5,702 nt of DNA from JBIOJB01 sp044450465 (GCA_044450465.1 JBIOJB010000139.1:1-5702), one strand, 5' to 3'. Counted from the first letter of the stretch, positions 1-5,702 are shown. The notes: generated from the letters alone by a model not told the origin. Made by a program: numbers and translations.

Positions 1-2109
1 ATGGCCGATCGCAATCTATTTGCTCCGTTCTTCGTCATTCCAGGTTTCTCCGAGTTCGGAGTAGTCGTCCACCGGCCATTCCAGCTTCTGGTCCTCGTCG
101 CCATGCCCTCTGCTGCGGCTGTCGGCCTGTTTGAGCTGCCGACACGGATTCTGTCCGCGCTGGCGAACCGGCGTGGTTGGTCGAAGGGAGCCCGCCGAGG
201 TGTCGCGATCGCCGCGCCCCTGGCGATCACCCTGTTGTTGGGAGCAGACGTCTGGGCGTTCGGCGATCGAGTGGCCGGCGGCGATCGGCTCGCGTACGGG
301 CCGAGCCTGCCGTATGCGTCGTCCATGCAGGATTTGTGGCAAAGGCACCCTGGCGACGGGTGCTCGGACACGCCCGACCTGCGCGCCCTGTGCTCCAATA
401 CCGAGCTCAAGGCAAGCTTTTCCATCGCCCAGCTCGTCGGCGCGTGTCGGACGGAAATGGGGAGGCCCACCGAGGCGCCGGTCTGCCGCGGCATGCAGCT
501 CGACGACCCGGCAGCGATGTCTTGGGACGGAGACGCTGTCTTGATCGCTCAGACTGCCGGTTGGTGCGCATCGCGCAGCGACCCGGTTTGCGACGCGCGC
601 TACCTACCCGTCGCTCAGCAAGTCTTCGATCTCACCCAGTGGCGGCCCCCTTCCATCGAATGCGGGCTCACGTGCCCAAAGAACACGCAGTATCTAGCCG
701 CGCTGGGTGCCACGTTCCCCATCCCGCCCGATCGGGTGGTGCTCAACTCGAACATCGGCCCGCTCGACATGGCGTTTCACGACCTGGTTGGCGGAGGCAT
801 AACCCACAGCTACAACGACCAGGTGCTGCCGTCGAGGGAGCTGTCGTCCTGGCTTGAGGACAGCATGCTCCAGCACGCGGGGACCACCACGAAGGCCGAG
901 CTTGCGGCTTCGCTTGGCATCGACGGCGTGGTGCTGTCGCCGCAGCAGGCGGGTCTCGCCGCCGATTACCGGGCGCTAGGTTGGACCCAGGTCAACGATC
1001 AACCGGTTGCGTTCGTCAATCCCTCACCGTCCGGCCTGGCCGCCGAATGGACCGGCGGCACCTCGGTGCTCGTGGTCGGCGCGACCCAGGTCAGCGTCCC
1101 GGAGCTGTACAACTCGGTGTTCAAGCGCGCGACGACCGGGATGCTGCCCTTCGCCACCGGGTGGCTGGTGCGCGACACATCTCCCTACATAGACGACCTA
1201 TCGCCGGCGGAGCTCAGCCGTTACTCAGGCCTCATCCTGCTTGGCTATCGGTATCACGATCAGGCCAGGGCGTGGGCATTGCTCGACGGATACGTCCGCG
1301 GTGGAGGCAGTCTGTTCGTTGAGACGGGCTGGCAGTTCGTCGATCCCGACTGGGACAGTCAGGCCGCACCGTACCCCCTGCCGGTGAAATCGGTCAGTTG
1401 GGGCCAGTTGAACTCGAGCCTCCCGGTCACGATTGACGGGAGCCTCGACACGCAGTTCGGGTCATTCGAATACCAGGGTGGCGGCTGGGGTGCCTCGAGC
1501 GCGACCGAGCTCAAGCCGGGTGCCACCGAACTGGTCCGGGTCGGTGACCGCATCGCGTCAGCGCGGTGGCAGCTAGGACGAGGAAAAGTCGTCTGGAGCG
1601 GGATGAACCTCATCGCGCACGACGCAGCTGCGGGTTCCACGGACGAAGACCAATTCCTCGCCGCGCAATTCAGCTGGTTGTTTCCCCCTGCCGGTCCGCA
1701 GCAGTCGATCGCGCCCCAGTGGACGGGAGGTGACGTGGTTCGACTTGCGCTGACCCAATCCAGCCTGCCGACGCTCGTGCTCTTCAAGGAATCGCTTTTC
1801 CCCGGCTGGTCGGCACAGCTGGAAACCCCAAGCGGTTCACGTCCGGTTCCCCTGGTTGGCAGCGAGATGGACTTTGCTCTCGCCATGTTGGACTCGGTGC
1901 CGCCGGGGGCGGTGCTGGTCTTCCACTACGGACCGACAGGCGCGGTGTATCTGTCGTGGGCTGTCTCAGGAGCAACCCTGGTCCTGCTGATCGGCTGGAT
2001 GCTCAAGCCCCGTCCATTCGCACTGGGCTGGAACCGCCTCAGCAAGAACCTGGCGCAATGGAGCGGAGCTGTGCGGGCCCCTTTCAAATGGGAACGCGAG
2101 GACAAATGA
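1..2109 (+). CDS. C-terminal part of a large envelope membrane protein with an amidotransferase-like outer domain (5' end outside window)
   Basis: The frame is open from the first base and ends at TGA 2107-2109 (702 codons). The ATG at base 1 is probably an internal methionine: no upstream sequence is visible, and residues 1-50 read like the last helices of a polytopic protein (HRPFQLLVLV begins a helix at about 24-46, a second spans about 67-87). An outer segment follows with eight cysteines (C121, C131, C149, C162, C189, C197, C221, C225) and none elsewhere. Residues ~354-450 alternate strand and helix like a class-I glutamine-amidotransferase/ThuA fold (SVLVVG, GLILLG, YVRGGGSLFVETG) but lack a catalytic cysteine; GRGKVVWSGMNL at 527-538 looks like its later part. 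A beta-rich end (FKESLFPGW, ~595-603) and a last helix at ~648-668 precede a basic tail. This layout resembles large YfhO-like or GT-C-type membrane proteins involved in envelope glycan work; that role is inferred. It is convergent with tnaA, 11 bp apart. Confidence 0.72.
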   Translation: MADRNLFAPFFVIPGFSEFGVVVHRPFQLLVLVAMPSAAAVGLFELPTRILSALANRRGWSKGARRGVAIAAPLAITLLLGADVWAFGDRVAGGDRLAYGPSLPYASSMQDLWQRHPGDGCSDTPDLRALCSNTELKASFSIAQLVGACRTEMGRPTEAPVCRGMQLDDPAAMSWDGDAVLIAQTAGWCASRSDPVCDARYLPVAQQVFDLTQWRPPSIECGLTCPKNTQYLAALGATFPIPPDRVVLNSNIGPLDMAFHDLVGGGITHSYNDQVLPSRELSSWLEDSMLQHAGTTTKAELAASLGIDGVVLSPQQAGLAADYRALGWTQVNDQPVAFVNPSPSGLAAEWTGGTSVLVVGATQVSVPELYNSVFKRATTGMLPFATGWLVRDTSPYIDDLSPAELSRYSGLILLGYRYHDQARAWALLDGYVRGGGSLFVETGWQFVDPDWDSQAAPYPLPVKSVSWGQLNSSLPVTIDGSLDTQFGSFEYQGGGWGASSATELKPGATELVRVGDRIASARWQLGRGKVVWSGMNLIAHDAAAGSTDEDQFLAAQFSWLFPPAGPQQSIAPQWTGGDVVRLALTQSSLPTLVLFKESLFPGWSAQLETPSGSRPVPLVGSEMDFALAMLDSVPPGAVLVFHYGPTGAVYLSWAVSGATLVLLIGWMLKPRPFALGWNRLSKNLAQWSGAVRAPFKWEREDK

Positions 2110-2120
2110 CCAGGGCCGGC

Positions 2121-3497
2121 TCAGCTGGCCAGGGGTTCGAAGCGCGCGGTGAAGTGGCGCAGGCTCGCAGCCTGCTCGACGATTCTGTAGCCGGGGAGCT
2201 GCGAGGCGTGGGCGGCGACGTCGGCGCACACCTCGATGACGTAGTCGATGTGGCTCTGGGTGTAGGTGCGCCGCGGGATGGCGAGCCGGACCAGCTCCAT
2301 CGCCGCGGGCTTTTCCGATCCGTCGGGCTGGAGCCCGAACATCACGGAGCCGATCTCGCAGCCGCGAACGCCACCGGTTTCGTAAAGGGCCACCGCGAGG
2401 GCCTGACCCGGGTAGTGCAGCGGCGGGATGTGAGGGAGCATCGCGCGGGCATCGATGTAGACGGCATGACCCCCGGTCGGCTGCACGATCGGGATGTTGA
2501 GCCGGGTGAGGGCGTTGCCCAAATAGGCGGTGGAGCGGACACGATAACGGAGGTAGTCGTGCTGCACCACCTCGCGCAGACCCTGAGCGATGGCCTCGAG
2601 GTCACGGCCCGCAAGGCCGCCATAGGTCGGAAACCCTTCGGTGAGGATGAGCAGGTTGCGGCACCGAGCGGCCAGTTCGTCGTCGTTGAGGGCTAGCCAT
2701 CCGCCGATGTTGGCGAGCCCGTCCTTCTTGGCGCTCATCGTCATCCCGTCGGCCAGTGAGGCGACCTCGAGGACGATTTCACGCACGCTCCGTCCGTGCT
2801 GTCCCGGCTCTCGCTCGCGTATGAACCAGGCGTTTTCGGCGAACCGGCACGCGTCCAGGAACAGAGGGACATGGTGGCTGCGACACACCTCGCTCACCTG
2901 GCGAAGGTTGGCCAGCGAGACCGGCTGCCCGCCACCCGAGTTGTTGGTGATGGTCACGAAAACGACCGGGATGTCCGCGGCCCGCGAGCTGAGAAGCGAC
3001 TCGAGCTGCTCGACGTCCATGTTGCCCTTGAACGGAATCAGGGCGGCCGGATTCTTGCCTTCGGGGCAGGGCAGATCGATCGCTTCCGCCCCGGTCGCTT
3101 CCACGTTGGCCCTTGTCGTATCGAAGTGAGTGTTGTTGGGGATGATCTTGCCCGGCCCGCCGATCGCGGTGAACAGGATCTTCTCGGCCGCGCGGCCCTG
3201 GTGGGTGGGAATGACGTGCTTGAAAGGAAAGAGATCGGTGACGCTCTCAAGGAAGCGGTACCAGGAAGGTGACCCGGCGTAGCTCTCGTCGCCCCGCTGC
3301 AGCGCGGCCCATTGGTCGCGCGACATCGCCCCGGTGCCCGAGTCGGTCAGAAGGTCGATGAGCACGTCGTCCGAGTGGACCCCGAACAGGTTGAACCCCG
3401 CTTCCCGGATGGCCTTGCCCCGGTGCTGTGGCGTGGTCATCCGAAGCGGCTCGACCGAGTGGATGCGAAACGGTTCGATGATCGTGCGGAACGTCAC
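2121..3497 (-). CDS. tnaA: Tryptophanase (tryptophan indole-lyase), PLP-dependent
   Basis: Cytosolic PLP enzyme of the beta-eliminating lyase family that splits L-tryptophan into indole, pyruvate and ammonia. I chose the GTG at 3497-3495 (458 aa) because it overlaps the upstream stop as GTGA, has a weak GAG 6 nt upstream, and puts the conserved EPFRI block at residues 8-12, as in known tryptophanases and tyrosine phenol-lyases. The open frame runs further up to 3575, but that part lies inside the hydrolase gene. Visible signatures are IDLLTDSGTGAM (47-58), PTHQGR (97-102), GGQPVS (189-194), D215 and R218 of the cofactor pocket, and MSAKKD with the Schiff-base lysine at K258. Three positions separate tryptophanase from tyrosine phenol-lyase: D126, I382 and H448 (E. 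coli D137, I396, H463). All three are tryptophanase-type; the lyase has Thr, Arg and Phe. The scaffold (LAGRDLEAIAQGLRE, GGHAVYIDAR) recalls Proteus-type enzymes. No tnaC leader or tnaB permease is present. Confidence 0.93.
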   Translation of the reverse strand: MTFRTIIEPFRIHSVEPLRMTTPQHRGKAIREAGFNLFGVHSDDVLIDLLTDSGTGAMSRDQWAALQRGDESYAGSPSWYRFLESVTDLFPFKHVIPTHQGRAAEKILFTAIGGPGKIIPNNTHFDTTRANVEATGAEAIDLPCPEGKNPAALIPFKGNMDVEQLESLLSSRAADIPVVFVTITNNSGGGQPVSLANLRQVSEVCRSHHVPLFLDACRFAENAWFIREREPGQHGRSVREIVLEVASLADGMTMSAKKDGLANIGGWLALNDDELAARCRNLLILTEGFPTYGGLAGRDLEAIAQGLREVVQHDYLRYRVRSTAYLGNALTRLNIPIVQPTGGHAVYIDARAMLPHIPPLHYPGQALAVALYETGGVRGCEIGSVMFGLQPDGSEKPAAMELVRLAIPRRTYTQSHIDYVIEVCADVAAHASQLPGYRIVEQAASLRHFTARFEPLAS

Positions 3498-4291
3498 GTC
3501 TTGCTCAAGGTCGACTGCAGCCAGTCGGCGATGTACTTCGCGACCTCTTCCCAGCCTGGCTGCGCGATGATCCAATGGGTTCGCCCACCGAACTCGTGGA
3601 AATCCGTGACGGCCTTCGAGCGCGCGTACTTGCGGTAATTGCGGCGGTTGGCCGCCGCAGGAACGATGCGGTCCAGCTCGCCCGCGATCAGAAGCAAGGG
3701 CGCGCGCTTCTCGTTGAGAAAGTTGACCTCGGCCGGCTTCTTGCCGTCGAACGCCGCCAGGCCGCCCTGGAAGAAGATGCGACCGGTCTCCGGGGTGACG
3801 TGCCCCTCGTAGGCGGCACGGGCCTCAGCCTCGGGCAGCGTGTGCACGAAGGCGTATCTGAAATTGTCGTACGTCCAGTGGACGACCTTGCGCCAGCCCT
3901 GCCAGGTGAGCAGCACGGAGGCAAGCGAGCGCACAGCCGTTGGCTCGTAGACGAACACCCCTTTTGGCGGGGCTGGGTCGATCGCAACGCCGGCGGCGCC
4001 GAGGCCGCGATCGAGGAGAATCTGCACGAAGAGCCCGCCGAACGAGTGACCGATGAAAACCGGCGGCTCATCGAGCTCGCGGATGACCCGCGCATAGTGC
4101 TCCACGATTTCAGCGATGCCTAGGCCCTTCAGCGGCGCCGGGTCTTGGCGGATGGCGTCTACCGGGCGGTCCTTGCCAGGCCACGCCGGTGCCAGGCATT
4201 CATAGCCGAGCCCGCTGAAGTAGCCGCGGAACGGATCCCAGCAGAGCGGAGTCACCCAGGCGCCGTGGATGAAGACGATCCGCTTCGGCAC
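3494..4291 (-). CDS. Alpha/beta-fold hydrolase, first gene of the tryptophanase pair
   Basis: 265 residues, about the usual size for a single-domain alpha/beta hydrolase and with no signal peptide, so probably cytosolic. The first strand and oxyanion loop read IVFIHGAW (5-12). The nucleophile elbow is GHSFGG with Ser83, the acid is Asp207 in GELDRIVP, and the histidine is His239 in GRTHW: a complete Ser-Asp-His triad in the right order. Residues ~120-195 form a cap with many aromatic residues. The start must be the GTG at 4291-4289: an in-frame TGA lies two codons upstream (4297-4295), and the first core strand begins by residue 5. The TGA stop (3496-3494) shares four bases with the tnaA start, so the genes are translationally coupled. 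Substrate is unknown; an ester, amide or lactone linked to tryptophan or indole chemistry is possible, as is an unrelated substrate. It lacks the HGGXW motif of alpha/beta-hydrolase kynurenine formamidases, so I do not call it that. Confidence 0.9.
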   Translation of the reverse strand: MPKRIVFIHGAWVTPLCWDPFRGYFSGLGYECLAPAWPGKDRPVDAIRQDPAPLKGLGIAEIVEHYARVIRELDEPPVFIGHSFGGLFVQILLDRGLGAAGVAIDPAPPKGVFVYEPTAVRSLASVLLTWQGWRKVVHWTYDNFRYAFVHTLPEAEARAAYEGHVTPETGRIFFQGGLAAFDGKKPAEVNFLNEKRAPLLLIAGELDRIVPAAANRRNYRKYARSKAVTDFHEFGGRTHWIIAQPGWEEVAKYIADWLQSTLSKT

Positions 4292-4303
4292 CGGTCAAGC
4301 GTA
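4292..4303 (-). promoter_or_regulatory. Candidate leaderless -10 element for hydrolase-tnaA
   Basis: On the minus strand TACGCT (4303-4298) fits TANNNT and is followed by exactly 6 nt and then the GTG start, so transcription would begin at or next to the start codon. There is no purine-rich Shine-Dalgarno in the 25 bp gap, and the in-frame TGA at 4297-4295 excludes an earlier start. I see no convincing -35. This is a spacing and motif argument only. Confidence 0.45.
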
Positions 4304-4304
4304 G

Positions 4305-4316
4305 TAGGTTGACAGG
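4305..4316 (+). promoter_or_regulatory. Candidate leaderless -10 element for the 4317 membrane protein
   Basis: TAGGTT (4305-4310) fits TANNNT and lies exactly 6 nt before ATG 4317. The same TAG is the in-frame stop that limits the reading frame on the left. The AGG touching the ATG is too close to act as a ribosome site. The element is interleaved with the minus-strand one at 4298-4303, so the two genes would share a divergent promoter region of about 25 bp. No clear -35 is seen. Confidence 0.42.
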
Positions 4317-4856
4317 ATGAGCCAGGATCCATCGGGGTCGTCTTCCAGAGCAGCACGGAGGGCCACCGTGCTCCATCGCCACTGGGCCGCACGCGTCTAC
4401 CACGAGCATTTCGACCACGACCCTCGGCGAGAGAGGCTGTTTCTGGCCTCCCTGGGATTCTTCGGCGGGTTCGGCGCCGCCAGGCTCGTGACCCACGCGA
4501 TCCTCCACAAGGTCGGTCCGTTCCGCAACATGTCTGTCGGTGGGCGTCATCTTCACCATCTCGTCTTCGGAATCGGCGGTCTGCTCGGCGTCGGCTATGC
4601 GTGGCTTGGCCTGTTCGGGGTCTCGCCCTCACACAGCCGAGGCGCCCGTGCCACCGCTGTCGGCTACGGGGTGGCTTCAGCGCTGACCCTGGACGAGTTC
4701 GCGCTGTGGCTGAACCTGCAGGACGTCTATTGGGCCCGGCAGGGCAGGCAGAGCGTCGACGCGGTGGCAATCTTCGGCGGCGTTTTGTCGGTGGGGATCT
4801 GGGGCGGTCCCTTCCTTTTTGGACTGGGGCGCGAATTGAGGCGGCTCGCGAGGTAG
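4317..4856 (+). CDS. Four-helix integral membrane protein with HLHH and LDEFALWL motifs, function unknown
   Basis: 179 residues. A hydrophilic, Arg/His-rich N-terminus (1-40) is followed by likely helices at about 42-62, 80-102, 113-133 and 148-170, then a short basic tail (RELRRLAR). Striking polar residues sit at helix edges: H78, H80 and H81 just before helix 2, and D126-E127 inside LDEFALWL near the end of helix 3, followed by DVYW and GRQSVDA before helix 4. I recognise this motif set from uncharacterised membrane proteins of Actinobacteria and related phyla but cannot name the family. The His plus Asp/Glu set could bind a metal; that is inference. The start is constrained: an in-frame TAG lies at 4305-4307 and ATG 4317 is the first start after it. 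It is transcribed away from the hydrolase and followed by a hairpin, so it is probably monocistronic. Confidence 0.83.
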   Translation: MSQDPSGSSSRAARRATVLHRHWAARVYHEHFDHDPRRERLFLASLGFFGGFGAARLVTHAILHKVGPFRNMSVGGRHLHHLVFGIGGLLGVGYAWLGLFGVSPSHSRGARATAVGYGVASALTLDEFALWLNLQDVYWARQGRQSVDAVAIFGGVLSVGIWGGPFLFGLGRELRRLAR

Positions 4857-4858
4857 TC

Positions 4859-4886
4859 CAGCTTCGGTCCGATCGTCCTGAAGCTG
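4859..4886 (+). terminator. Hairpin just after the 4317-4856 gene, possible terminator
   Basis: CAGCTTC (4859-4865) pairs perfectly with GAAGCTG (4880-4886), and one G-T and one G-C pair extend the stem inward to about 9 bp with a 10-nt loop. It begins two bases after the TAG stop. No T-run follows, so it is not a classical intrinsic terminator; it could protect the 3' end or assist Rho-dependent ending. Confidence 0.4.
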
Positions 4887-4888
4887 CC

Positions 4889-4914
4889 GTAACCCTTCCG
4901 ACCTCAGCGGCGTT
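4889..4914 (+). promoter_or_regulatory. ECF-sigma-like promoter candidate for the 5077 gene pair
   Basis: GTAACCC (4889-4895) resembles the AAC-containing -35 of many ECF (group 4) sigma promoters, and CGTT (4911-4914) resembles their -10, with a 15-nt spacer. Transcription would start near 4920, giving a leader of about 155 nt before ATG 5077. The placement between a hairpin and a structured leader makes sense. The motifs are short and no sigma-factor gene is in the window. Confidence 0.38.
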
Positions 4915-4921
4915 TGACTCA

Positions 4922-5016
4922 TGACGCCGCATCCAGCGGTGTGCGCGCTGATTTGACCGCCTCGCCGGTGGCGATGCGTCAGGCGCCGACTTCGATGGCA
5001 TCGCCCATTTGCGATG
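4922..5016 (+). promoter_or_regulatory. Leader with overlapping inverted repeats, possibly alternative RNA hairpins
   Basis: The 220 bp between 4857 and 5076 hold no credible gene. Within it TGACGC (4922-4927) can pair with GCGTCA (4976-4981). GGCGATG (4970-4976) is complementary to CATCGCC (4999-5005), and the same CATCGC (4999-5004) pairs with GCGATG (5011-5016) across a 6-nt loop. These pairings compete for the same bases. CGATGGCATCG (4993-5003) is also an 11-base palindrome about a central G. It may be an attenuator-like leader or a set of protein-binding sites; it matches no riboswitch class known to me. Confidence 0.35.
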
Positions 5017-5063
5017 TGCCGACTACCCCACGAGCGTCCGCGACACGTGGGATTGACATGCAT

Positions 5064-5069
5064 AGGAGG
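5064..5069 (+). promoter_or_regulatory. Strong Shine-Dalgarno for the 5077 gene
   Basis: AGGAGG, a full consensus ribosome site, lies 7 nt before ATG 5077. It fixes the start of the 129-residue protein there and not at the in-frame ATG 5014, whose extra residues have no hydrophobic or conserved character. It contrasts with the absence of such sites at 4291 and 4317. Confidence 0.9.
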
Positions 5070-5076
5070 AACGCAA

Positions 5077-5466
5077 ATGAACCGATTCGACACTCGTTTT
5101 GGACCGGACGCCAAACGGCCTGCAGCACGGATGCGGGTGAAGCTGATCGCGGCCGCCTCGATCACGACGGGGATCGTCGCCGGTGTGCTGGCCGCGGGAG
5201 GCGCGGGCTCGCTTGGATTCCTTCACCCATCGGTCGCGCAGCGCCTGGTGAAGTCGAGGGTGGCAAGCATCCCTCTGGACGCGAGCGCACTCTTCCCAAT
5301 GCCAACGCGGATCGAGCAGTCGGCTCCATCGGGCGTGTACGTCGCCTACGTCGTTCCAGCCATCCCGAAGCAGCCACAACCGATGGAAACCAACGACGAC
5401 CGACCGTCAACTCAGCCGGCCCAATCTCAGCCGGGCGCTGGAGGGGGCGGAGGAGGAGACAGCTGA
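5077..5466 (+). CDS. Small single-pass membrane protein with Pro-rich outer tail, function unknown
   Basis: 129 residues. A basic N-terminus (1-22, with the run KRPAARMRVK) precedes one hydrophobic segment at about 23-48 rich in Ala and Gly. By the positive-inside rule this is either an uncleaved anchor or a signal peptide; an Ala-rich stretch around 36-44 leaves cleavage possible. The outer part contains VASIPLDASALFPMPTRIE (62-80), a short YVAYVVPAIP strand (88-97), then a Pro/Gln-rich low-complexity linker ending in six glycines (122-127). There are no cysteines and no recognisable enzyme motif. It overlaps the next gene by one base (TGATG). The pair looks like the start of an envelope operon that continues to the right. 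I do not recognise the family. Confidence 0.78.
   Translation: MNRFDTRFGPDAKRPAARMRVKLIAAASITTGIVAGVLAAGGAGSLGFLHPSVAQRLVKSRVASIPLDASALFPMPTRIEQSAPSGVYVAYVVPAIPKQPQPMETNDDRPSTQPAQSQPGAGGGGGGDS
5451..5456 (+). promoter_or_regulatory. Shine-Dalgarno of the 5466 gene inside the Gly-tail codons
   Basis: AGGAGG lies 9 nt before ATG 5466 and is formed by the GGA codons of the upstream protein's C-terminal glycine run. With the TGATG stop/start overlap this indicates coupled translation of the two small membrane proteins. Confidence 0.75.
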
Positions 5467-5702
5467 TGGATCGCAAACGGGAGCTGATGATTCGTGACCG
5501 CGCGCTGCGCATGGTGCGCGCGCTCACGCTTGGAGCCGTCTTCGGCGCGGGAACCTTGACGGGGGGTTTCTCAATTGCCGCCGCCGCGTATTTTTCCGGC
5601 CAGCCGGTGGCTCGCGCCTTGGCGCCGCCTGTCATTCCCGTGATGCCCGCGCCGGTTCAAAAGGCGCCGGCAACCCTCATCGCGGCCGCAGCATCCTCGG
5701 GC
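5466..5702 (+). CDS. N-terminus of a second small membrane-anchored protein (runs off the right edge)
   Basis: ATG 5466 opens a frame with no stop through the last base, giving 79 visible residues. A strongly charged N-terminus (MDRKRELMIRDRALRMVR) is followed by one hydrophobic segment at about 19-44 containing an Ala run, then a Pro/Val/Ala-rich linker (APPVIPVMPAPVQKAP, 53-68). The layout repeats that of the gene just upstream: basic start, single helix, Pro-rich outer linker. The domain after the linker, and so the function, lies outside the window. The start is supported by the AGGAGG at 5451-5456 and by the one-base overlap with the previous stop. It may be a periplasmic or extracytoplasmic protein tethered by the linker. 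Confidence 0.8.
   Translation, partial: MDRKRELMIRDRALRMVRALTLGAVFGAGTLTGGFSIAAAAYFSGQPVARALAPPVIPVMPAPVQKAPATLIAAAASSG

Noticed and set aside
200..290. Repeated GGCGATC/GCGATCGC motifs resembling cyanobacterial HIP1
   Set aside because: Only one full GCGATCGC is seen; the others are explained by GC-rich codons for Ala, Ile and Asp/Arg, and nothing else suggests a cyanobacterium.
2110..2131. GGCC...GGCC hairpin between the convergent genes as a shared terminator
   Set aside because: The stem is only 4 bp plus a mismatch and 2 bp, with no T-run on either strand; such pairings are common in GC-rich DNA.
3498..3575. Longer tryptophanase starting at ATG 3575 (484 aa)
   Set aside because: The added 26 residues overlap the hydrolase gene, are Arg-rich and lack family resemblance; the GTG at 3497 gives the GTGA overlap and the usual N-terminus.
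3494..4291. Hydrolase as a kynurenine formamidase
   Set aside because: It has HGAW where the alpha/beta-hydrolase formamidases have HGGXW, and no other kynurenine-pathway gene is present.
4309..4314. TTGACA as a -35 box before ATG 4317
   Set aside because: A -10 at normal spacing would lie inside the gene at about 4332-4337, where the sequence (CATCGG region) is not -10-like.
5053..5058. TTGACA as a -35 box before ATG 5077
   Set aside because: A -10 at normal spacing would fall over the start codon, downstream of the Shine-Dalgarno, so a transcript from it would lack the ribosome site.
5014..5076. Earlier in-frame ATG 5014 for the 129-residue protein
   Set aside because: It has no good ribosome site, whereas AGGAGG sits at ideal distance from ATG 5077; the extension would also translate through the Shine-Dalgarno.
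4677..5165. Minus-strand 162-codon open frame across the intergenic region
   Set aside because: Arg- and Ser-rich composition typical of the antisense frame of GC-rich genes, with no motif and no ribosome site; it overlaps two better-supported genes.

Overview
The window is 5.7 kb of dense, high-GC bacterial DNA (estimated by eye at about two-thirds G+C). It carries GTG starts, a stop/start overlap between genes and very short gaps. The style, with a four-helix membrane protein whose motifs I associate mainly with Actinobacteria and with probable leaderless starts, suggests a free-living (for example soil) lineage such as Actinomycetota, Chloroflexota or Dormibacterota. That assignment is inference: no rRNA or other marker gene is present.

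Layout from left to right. Positions 1-2109 (+) hold the C-terminal 702 residues of a large envelope membrane protein; the window probably begins inside the gene. It is convergent, across 11 bp, with a minus-strand pair transcribed as alpha/beta hydrolase (4291-3494) then tryptophanase tnaA (3497-2121). The stop of the first and the GTG start of the second share four bases (GTGA), so the two are almost certainly co-translated. Diverging from the hydrolase across only 25 bp is a 179-residue four-helix membrane protein (4317-4856, +). Both divergent starts lack a usable Shine-Dalgarno sequence, and both have a TANNNT -10-like hexamer exactly 6 nt before the start codon, which suggests back-to-back leaderless promoters.

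Positions 4857-5076 are the only sizeable non-coding stretch. In order they hold a hairpin just after the stop codon, an ECF-sigma-like promoter candidate, and a leader with inverted repeats that could form competing hairpins. A strong AGGAGG then drives a 129-residue single-pass membrane protein (5077-5466). This is coupled (TGATG) to a second small membrane protein of the same layout (basic N-terminus, one helix, Pro-rich outer linker) that runs off the right edge.

Working together: the tryptophanase should cleave L-tryptophan to indole, pyruvate and ammonia. It has a hydrolase partner in place of the tnaC leader and tnaB permease of the enterobacterial operon. The two right-hand small proteins look like part of an envelope module whose rest lies outside the window. 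I see no mobile element, CRISPR array, tRNA or rRNA, and nothing that proves a new defence or biosynthetic system. The best leads are the hydrolase-tryptophanase pair with its leaderless divergent promoter, and the regulated leader upstream of the tandem membrane proteins.
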